Source: Bradyrhizobium daqingense
Lineage (GTDB): Bacteria > Pseudomonadota > Alphaproteobacteria > Rhizobiales > Xanthobacteraceae
DNA: 64,000 bases
NCBI RefSeq assembly: GCF_021044685.1
Contig: NZ_CP088014.1
Span: 6,558,001-6,622,000, forward strand
Direction of reading: 5' to 3'
The translations under genes were made by a program, and so were the position numbers. Under the pieces are notes generated by a model. It was not told the DNA's origin. It searched no databases and was given only the letters and a program-made list of their open reading frames with translations. How positions within the stretch are numbered: the stretch's first letter is position 1; every line of letters begins with the position of its first letter. Shown here piece after piece: positions 59,195-64,000 of the stretch.

Positions 59195-60265
59195 ATGAAT
59201 CACAATTCGCAATTTAGTGAAGATCCAGACCGGAGCGATACGCGCCCGATCCTGATCATTCCCTACATGTGGATCGGCGATTTCGTCCGGAATCACACCG
59301 TTGTGCGTGTGCTGAAACAGCGCTGGCCGAACCGGCCGGTCGATCTGCTGACGACGTCGCTGTGTGCCCCGCTGGTCGATTACATGCCCGGCGTGCGTGA
59401 GGGCATCGTCTGGGACCTGCCGCGCGGCCGGCTCGCTGTTGGCCGCCAGCTCAGCTTGGCCAAACTGCTGCGTGCGCGGAACTACGGCACCGCCCTGGTG
59501 CTGCCCCGGACCTGGAAGGCGGCCATTGCGCCCGCGCTGGCTGCCATTCCCGAACGGGTCGGCTTCGTCGGCGAGTTCCGGTTCGGCCTGCTCAACCGCT
59601 GGCGCTGGGGCGAGAAGAAGCTGCCCCGCTTCATCGACAAGAACGCCGCCCTCGCCCAGCCCGTCGGCGCGCCATTGCCCCCGGAATGGCCGGTGCCGCA
59701 GCTCCGCGTGCCCCCTGAGGACATCGTCCGCTGGCGGCAGGCCAACGGACTCAGCGCCGGCGCAGCCGTGGCGCTGGCCCCCGGCTCGGTCGGGGTCTCC
59801 AAACGCTGGACCTCCTATCCCGAGGCCGCGCGGTTGCTGGTCGAGCGCGGCCTGGAGGTCTGGGTGGTCGGCGGCCCCGCGGAAAAGGGCCTGGCCCAGG
59901 AGATCGTGGCGGCCGGCGGCGCCGGCGTCCGCGATCTCACCGGCACCGATCTGCGCAACGGCGTGCTGGCCATGGCCGCCGCCGGTGTCGCCATCTCCAA
60001 CGATTCCGGCCTGATGCACATCGCCGCCGCCCTTGGCACCCCCACCATGGGCATCTTCGGCCCGACCAGCCCCTATCTCTGGGCGCCGCTGAACGGCCTT
60101 GCCGCAACCGTGGTGCAGGACAAGGAAGTGCTGTCGTGCCAGCCCTGCCAGAGCACGGTCTGCAAGATGAACGACCACCGCTGCATGCGGGACATCGCGG
60201 CGAGCGAGGTGGTGGCGATCGCGCAGCGGGTGCTGGGGGAAGCGGGGGTAAGGGCGGAGACGTGA
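59195..60265 (+). CDS. waaF: ADP-heptose:LPS heptosyltransferase II
   Basis: A 356-residue GT9 enzyme. Seen: ILIIPYMWIGDFVRNHTVVR (acceptor side, usually IGDxxxS; here the motif is MWIGDFV), LAPGSVGVSKRWTSYPEAAR (phosphate-binding donor motif), VGGPAEKGLA, DLTGTDLRNG, and SNDSGLMHIAAALGTPTMGIFGP (the core SNDSGLMHIAAALG is diagnostic). It adds the second heptose to the inner core. It is divergent from hldD and convergent with the HigBA unit. Confidence 0.92.
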   Translation: MNHNSQFSEDPDRSDTRPILIIPYMWIGDFVRNHTVVRVLKQRWPNRPVDLLTTSLCAPLVDYMPGVREGIVWDLPRGRLAVGRQLSLAKLLRARNYGTALVLPRTWKAAIAPALAAIPERVGFVGEFRFGLLNRWRWGEKKLPRFIDKNAALAQPVGAPLPPEWPVPQLRVPPEDIVRWRQANGLSAGAAVALAPGSVGVSKRWTSYPEAARLLVERGLEVWVVGGPAEKGLAQEIVAAGGAGVRDLTGTDLRNGVLAMAAAGVAISNDSGLMHIAAALGTPTMGIFGPTSPYLWAPLNGLAATVVQDKEVLSCQPCQSTVCKMNDHRCMRDIAASEVVAIAQRVLGEAGVRAET

Positions 60266-60275
60266 GCCGGACAGT

Positions 60276-60659
60276 TCACGCCTGAGCGCGCGTCAGTTCA
60301 TATGGTGCCGCGAGAACAGCAACCGGAATATTCCATTCCTTGCTGATGGTCCGGATCATGTCCAGCGTCAGTGGGCGGACCCGATTCAAGATCTCGGACG
60401 CGCGATTGCGTCCGATCAACGCCGCCAGTTCGGCTTGCGACCGTCCCATGGACTCGATCGCAAAATGGAGGACGTCGACCGGATCGCCGTGGGTGATCGC
60501 GAAGTGATTGTCTTCGTACGCCTTGATGAGCGACGACAACACTTCGAAGCGATCACCGTCTGGCGTACCGGGGGTCGGCTCGACCTCGAAATAGCGGGAT
60601 ACTTCGCGGAGAGCCCAATCGTAATCCTGATCATTGTGGAGAGGCCTTACGTCCATCAT
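60276..60659 (-). CDS. higA: HigA-type antitoxin
   Basis: A 127-residue XRE-family antitoxin. The C-terminal helix-turn-helix (about 72-125) reads MGRSQAELAALIGRNRASEILNR, a direct match to HigA/YgjM-type proteins (the core GRSQAELAALIGRNRASEIL is diagnostic). The N-terminal 65 residues form the toxin-binding region. Its ATG (60659) overlaps the toxin stop as TGATG, with GGAG 8 bases upstream; a GTG one codon earlier is possible. It would neutralise HigB and repress the operon. Confidence 0.9.
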   Translation of the reverse strand: MMDVRPLHNDQDYDWALREVSRYFEVEPTPGTPDGDRFEVLSSLIKAYEDNHFAITHGDPVDVLHFAIESMGRSQAELAALIGRNRASEILNRVRPLTLDMIRTISKEWNIPVAVLAAPYELTRAQA

Positions 60660-60961
60660 CACACCGTCTCCGCGTCTATTCCATCATATTCTTCGTGTGT
60701 GCCGACGAACTTGATGAGCGCTGTTTTGAATTTGTAGGAGAAGCGGACCACGAGGCGATATTTGTTGCCGCCGATATCGAAGATGACTCTGTTGTCTCCA
60801 ACAAAGTCCACATTGTTTCCGAACGCCCTCTTCAGATCTGCCGGGCCGCTCCCATCGCCCTTGGAAACGATTTCATACCAAGTGCCCAAGGGAGTCTCCG
60901 CTTTCGGAAAACGCTCCCAGAAAGCCTTGAGTGCCCTTCTTGCTATTACGTTCGTTGCCAT
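60659..60961 (-). CDS. higB: HigB-family mRNA interferase toxin
   Basis: A 100-residue RelE-fold toxin. FGNNVDFVGDNRVIFDIGGN and KYRLVVRFSYKFKTALIKFVG followed by THEEYDGIDAETV are the HigB_toxin (PF09907-like) signature. It cleaves mRNA on ribosomes when not bound by HigA. The toxin-first gene order is typical of higBA. The ATG at 60961 has GGGAACG upstream; two TTCCC-N5-GGGA palindromes lie immediately before it. The module is an insertion-like guest among LPS genes. Confidence 0.92.
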   Translation of the reverse strand: MATNVIARRALKAFWERFPKAETPLGTWYEIVSKGDGSGPADLKRAFGNNVDFVGDNRVIFDIGGNKYRLVVRFSYKFKTALIKFVGTHEEYDGIDAETV

Positions 60962-60967
60962 AGCACG

Positions 60968-61006
60968 TTCCCAAAATGGGATCAATCGAAATTCCCATTC
61001 CGGGAA
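60968..61006. promoter_or_regulatory. Tandem TTCCC-N5-GGGA palindromes before higB
   Basis: TTCCC-AAAAT-GGGAT (60968-60982) and TTCCC-ATTCC-GGGAA (60992-61006) have centres 24 bases apart, just upstream of the higB start codon. HigA proteins usually bind paired palindromes at their own promoter, so these are candidate operators. One also overlaps the ribosome site. Confidence 0.45.
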
Positions 61007-61148
61007 CACGCCCCCAGTCCACGATGCGACGATCTGCCAATAACATCCTCTAATCCCACGCATTCTGCCACCGAAGCTTCGCGCTCATAACAAATGTTAC
61101 TTACAGCTTCGGGACCACTTGGCATCCTCGCATTTCCGGGGAGAGCCA

Positions 61149-61331
61149 ATGGACGACGATTTCATCAAAACGCGCGCCGAGCACATCCGCGAGCTCGCGG
61201 CCAAGGCTGACCCGTTCACCAAGAAGCGTCTGCTCGATCTTGCGAGCGCCTACGAGCGCAGGCTGCGGCCAGCAACCTCCCCTGCTGCGAGAGCGCCGGG
61301 TGCTCATGTGCAGCCGCGGGCGAAGCAGTAG
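61149..61331 (+). CDS. Small conserved hypothetical protein
   Basis: A 60-residue protein, MDDDFIKTRAEHIRELAAKA followed by DPFTKKRLLDLASAYERRL, two amphipathic helices. This short helical module is common in Bradyrhizobium, often before a PilZ gene. The tail is Ala/Pro-rich. GGGGAGAG stands before the ATG. The PilZ gene follows after 3 bases, so they are coexpressed. Cytosolic; function unknown. Confidence 0.75.
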   Translation: MDDDFIKTRAEHIRELAAKADPFTKKRLLDLASAYERRLRPATSPAARAPGAHVQPRAKQ

Positions 61332-61334
61332 GGC

Positions 61335-61643
61335 ATGCCGAAGGAGGAGGAACGCGAGAGCCAGCGCGTCGCCTTCGAGCGGCCGCTGCCGGCCCAAATG
61401 ATGGCGATCGACGGCACCTGGCGGCGCCCCTGCTACGTCAAGGACGTGTCCGAGAACTCCGCCACGCTTCGCGTCGAGAGCTCCATCGAGGGCCTGACGC
61501 TGGCCGAATTCTTTCTTGTCCTTTCCTCGGTCGGCCTCGCCTACCGGCGATGCCAGCTCGATCGCGTGAACGGCGACGAACTCGAGGTCAGCTTCCTGCG
61601 TCAGAAGGCCAGGAAGCAGGCCGCACGACAATCCTCGGATTGA
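61335..61643 (+). CDS. PilZ-like domain protein
   Basis: A 102-residue single-domain protein. ESQRVAFERPLPAQMMAIDG and YVKDVSENSATLRVESSIEG follow the PilZ fold, with the RxxxR-like QRVAFER and D/NxSxxG-like DVSENSA segments. The motifs are degenerate (SENS in place of DxSxxG; no second arginine in RxxxR spacing), so c-di-GMP binding is uncertain. It is the second gene of a two-gene unit. Confidence 0.75.
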   Translation: MPKEEERESQRVAFERPLPAQMMAIDGTWRRPCYVKDVSENSATLRVESSIEGLTLAEFFLVLSSVGLAYRRCQLDRVNGDELEVSFLRQKARKQAARQSSD

Positions 61644-61866
61644 TCGGGCCAGAGACCCGCCACCCGGCTCGTCCGGCGGATTCCTGCGGAAAACAGGCAT
61701 GTTGGGATGGTGCCTGTCCACAGGTGTTTTGCCCGACGCGTCAACGAACTTCGAAAAATCCGCAACCAAGAGAGCCGCCGGCCAAGTCGTTGATCTTGCT
61801 ATCGTCGTCTACTGTGCATGGGGTTGTTTTCGCACTTATTGTTTGGCGTGCGCAAAATGTGGCTGC

Positions 61867-62904
61867 TCAGAGCAGCGGCCGATAGACATCACCGATGCGC
61901 GCCGCCTCCGCATCCAGGCTGAAGCGCTCGAGCACCCGCGCCCGCCCCCGCGCGCCCATCGCCGTAGCCGCATTCACATCGCGCATCAGCGGCTCCAGCG
62001 CGGCGACCAGCGCATCCGCATCGCCGGTCGGGATCAATACGCCGCTGATGCCATCTTCGACCACGAGCTCGGCCGCGCCGGCCCGCGCGGCGACGAGGGC
62101 GCTGCCGGCCGCCATCGCTTCGATCAGCGTCAGGCCAAACCCTTCGTTGCGCGAGGTGAAGGCGTAGATCGTCAGCCGCTGATACCAGCGCTGCACCTGC
62201 TCGATCGGCAATTCGTCTGTGATGACGATGCGCGACTGCAGACCGGCCGCCTCGATCCGCTTTTCCAGATCGTTGGCGAAGGCGGTCTGCTCGGGCGTGA
62301 CCTGGCCGACGATCACGGCGGTGAAATCGGGATGGCGCGGCAGAAGCCGGCACATCGCATCGACGAACACATCGGTGCCCTTCTGCGCCCGCACGCGGCC
62401 GAAGCAACCGATCGCGAAGCGCCCGGGCAGACCACTTTCGGCAAACGCCGCCGCACGATCCGTCGGCGGCGCATAGACGTCGGTGTCGACGCCGTGCGGG
62501 ATCACGGTCGCCTTCACCTTCAGGAACGAGGCCGAGATGTCGCTCGTCGCGATGATCGCATCCATGCGACGGATCAGCCAGCGCGTGATCCAGCTGTGGT
62601 GGCGCTGCGCGGCCGAGGTGAACACGAGCTTCAGCGGCCAGCCGAGCGCGCGCAAGGCGACACCGGCGATCATCTCGTTGTTGCGCCGCGCATGCCAGAT
62701 CAAGGGCCGCTTGCGGCGCCACAGCTTCAGGAAATCCGTAGCGCCGAGGCGCGCGATGCCCTCCGGCGCATCCGAGCCGAACCAGGCAGCGCGATACAGC
62801 CTTGCGAGGCGCGGCGCCACCATCCGGTTGGTCGCGGTGACCCCGGAATAGCGCCTGTGCAGATTTGGCACGATCACCTCGATATCGGCCGGGAAATTCG
62901 CCAC
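61867..62904 (-). CDS. GT4 glycosyltransferase, LpcC-like core mannosyltransferase
   Basis: A 345-residue GT-B enzyme. IEVIVPNLHRRYSGVTATNR at the N-terminus, IWHARRNNEMIAG, SDISASFLKVKATVIPHGVD, FGRVRAQKGTDVFVDAM and the donor motif FTSRNEGFGLTLIEAMAAG. The SGVTAT and HARRNxEM segments recall LpcC of Rhizobium, which transfers mannose from GDP-Man to Kdo in the LPS core. GDP-Man can come from the enzyme encoded at 46485-47903. Donor and acceptor are inferred. Confidence 0.8.
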   Translation of the reverse strand: MANFPADIEVIVPNLHRRYSGVTATNRMVAPRLARLYRAAWFGSDAPEGIARLGATDFLKLWRRKRPLIWHARRNNEMIAGVALRALGWPLKLVFTSAAQRHHSWITRWLIRRMDAIIATSDISASFLKVKATVIPHGVDTDVYAPPTDRAAAFAESGLPGRFAIGCFGRVRAQKGTDVFVDAMCRLLPRHPDFTAVIVGQVTPEQTAFANDLEKRIEAAGLQSRIVITDELPIEQVQRWYQRLTIYAFTSRNEGFGLTLIEAMAAGSALVAARAGAAELVVEDGISGVLIPTGDADALVAALEPLMRDVNAATAMGARGRARVLERFSLDAEAARIGDVYRPLL

Positions 62905-63030
62905 GTCATGCTCCGTTTCGCAAAGTCCCTATACGCAACATTAAGCATAGTGACCAGTTCAGCCGCGCCGATACCCCCTCTTCATCACGCAAGAGCTAGC
63001 TTTGCGCGTTGATCGAAGACGGGTGAGATC

Positions 63031-64000
63031 ATGACTGTGCTAGTCACCGGCGGCGCCGGCTATATCGGAAGTCACACGGTCCTGGCGCTGGCGGAAGCCG
63101 GCGAGGACGTCGTCGTGATCGACGATCTCTCCACGGGTTTCTCCACCTATCTGCTCGAGGGCGTGCCCCTCTTCATTGGGGACGCCGGCGACGAGAATTT
63201 GCTCGAGGGCGTGATCGCGCAGCACGACATCGAGAGCATCATCCATTTCGCAGGCTCGGTCGTCGTGCCGGATTCGATGCGCGATCCGCTCGGCTATTAC
63301 CGCAACAATTTCATGACCGCGCGCAATCTGCTCAACGTCGCGGTCAAGCGCGGCATCAACCGCTTCATCTTCTCCTCGACCGCCGCCGTCTACGGCAATC
63401 CGGACCAGGTGCCGGTGCCCGAGCACGCGCCGACGCGGCCGCTGTCGCCCTACGGCTCGTCGAAGCTGATGACCGAAATCATGCTGCACGACGTCGCCGC
63501 CGCCTATGGCATGCAATACGTGACCTTACGCTATTTCAACGTCGCCGGCGCCGATCCGCAGGCGCGCATCGGCCTTGCCACCGTCGGTGCCACGCATCTG
63601 CTCAAGATCGCCGTTGAGGCCGCGACCGGCCAGCGCGCCAAGATCGACGTGTTCGGCACCGATTATCCGACCCCCGACGGCAGCTGCATCCGCGACTTCA
63701 TCCACGTCACCGACCTGTCGCAGGCGCATCGCTCGGCGCTGGCCTATTTGCGCAATGGCGGCGCTTCGACGACCCTGAATTGCGGCTATGGTCGCGGCTA
63801 CTCCGTGCTGGAGACCATCGACGCGGTGCGCCGGGTTTCAGGCCGCAGCTTCGCCGTGCAATACGCCCCCGGGCGGCCCGGCGACATCATGACCATGGTC
63901 GCCGACACCAGCCGCATCCGCGGCCTGCTCGACTGGCGGCCGCAATACGAGAATCTCGAGACCATCGCCGCCCACGCGCTGGCCTGGGAGGAGAAGCTGT
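63031..64000 (+). CDS. galE: UDP-glucose 4-epimerase, 3'-truncated by window edge
   Basis: The first 323 codons are visible without a stop, close to the full length of about 330-340. VLVTGGAGYIGSHTVLALAE (NAD binding), IIHFAGSVVVPDS, FSSTAAVYGNP, the catalytic SPYGSSKLMTEIML, LRYFNVAGADP and DFIHVTDLSQAH are all GalE-specific. It interconverts UDP-Glc and UDP-Gal for surface polysaccharides. GGGTGAG precedes the ATG at 63031. It is divergent from the LpcC-like gene. Confidence 0.95.
   Translation, partial: MTVLVTGGAGYIGSHTVLALAEAGEDVVVIDDLSTGFSTYLLEGVPLFIGDAGDENLLEGVIAQHDIESIIHFAGSVVVPDSMRDPLGYYRNNFMTARNLLNVAVKRGINRFIFSSTAAVYGNPDQVPVPEHAPTRPLSPYGSSKLMTEIMLHDVAAAYGMQYVTLRYFNVAGADPQARIGLATVGATHLLKIAVEAATGQRAKIDVFGTDYPTPDGSCIRDFIHVTDLSQAHRSALAYLRNGGASTTLNCGYGRGYSVLETIDAVRRVSGRSFAVQYAPGRPGDIMTMVADTSRIRGLLDWRPQYENLETIAAHALAWEEKL

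Noticed and set aside
60276..61643. HigBA plus PilZ genes as a mobile island
   Set aside because: No integrase, transposase, direct repeats or tRNA border are visible; a toxin-antitoxin module alone is not enough.
1..64000. tRNA, rRNA, insertion sequences, prophage or biosynthetic gene cluster
   Set aside because: No cloverleaf-like or rRNA sequence was recognised and no transposase, integrase, phage or NRPS/PKS motif was found while reading both strands.

Overview
The window is GC-rich (intergenic islands are the AT-richer parts) and reads as a chromosomal segment of an alphaproteobacterium of the Rhizobiales, most likely Bradyrhizobium or a close relative. This rests on the protein flavour (Mla operon with a STAS-fused permease, a giant growth-pole-ring-like protein, a PlcP/Agt lipid-remodelling pair, LPS genes of rhizobial type) and on several palindromic intergenic repeat families I associate with Bradyrhizobium. 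No transposase, phage gene, CRISPR array, tRNA or rRNA was seen. No database search was run; family names come from motifs and recalled homologues.

Left part (1-8.0 kb): a D-glucarate/galactarate catabolic cluster on the + strand: MFS transporter (cut by the window edge), LysR regulator, KdgD, GudD, an aldehyde dehydrogenase and GarD. Together they convert both aldarates to 2-oxoglutarate. A palindromic repeat sits between the last two genes. 8-11.7 kb: small secreted proteins, a gene remnant, a ferredoxin-NADP reductase, a thioesterase, a [2Fe-2S] ferredoxin and an Hpt protein. 11.7-18 kb: a 1947-residue membrane-anchored coiled-coil protein with two in-phase repeat arrays (6 x 22 and 10 x 44 residues), preceded by a perfect CtrA-type box. 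18-21 kb: mlaE-mlaF-mlaD lipid transport operon. 21-28.6 kb: an enolase-superfamily epimerase, an MFS transporter, several hypotheticals, a P-loop kinase/FucU pair and a secreted caspase-like protein, with two tandem CRP-like boxes between the last two divergent units.

28.9-42 kb: a PLP ammonia-lyase; an agt-plcP pair with a Pho-box-like site; thiD; a hybrid histidine kinase whose N-terminus carries the complete ethylene-receptor copper-site signature; cytochromes c, a CHRD protein, a Cys/Met-metabolism PLP enzyme, a lone molybdopterin subunit and a frameshifted DUF1127 gene. 42-64 kb: an envelope/LPS island: murJ; gnnB-gnnA (diamino sugar for lipid A), GDP-mannose synthesis, UDP-GalA epimerase; a flippase-like protein and WecA/WbpL-type initiating transferase; then a tight operon hldD-hldE-O-ligase-WbpM-type dehydratase-GT4-reductase; waaF; a HigBA toxin-antitoxin module; PilZ protein; an LpcC-like mannosyltransferase; and galE, which runs off the right edge.

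The most interesting items are the ethylene-receptor-like hybrid kinase, the growth-pole-ring-like protein with its CtrA box, the Pho-box/PlcP/Agt unit, the tandem GTGA-N6-TCAC boxes by the caspase gene, and a small transcribed-looking locus near 42.2 kb that ends in a textbook terminator.
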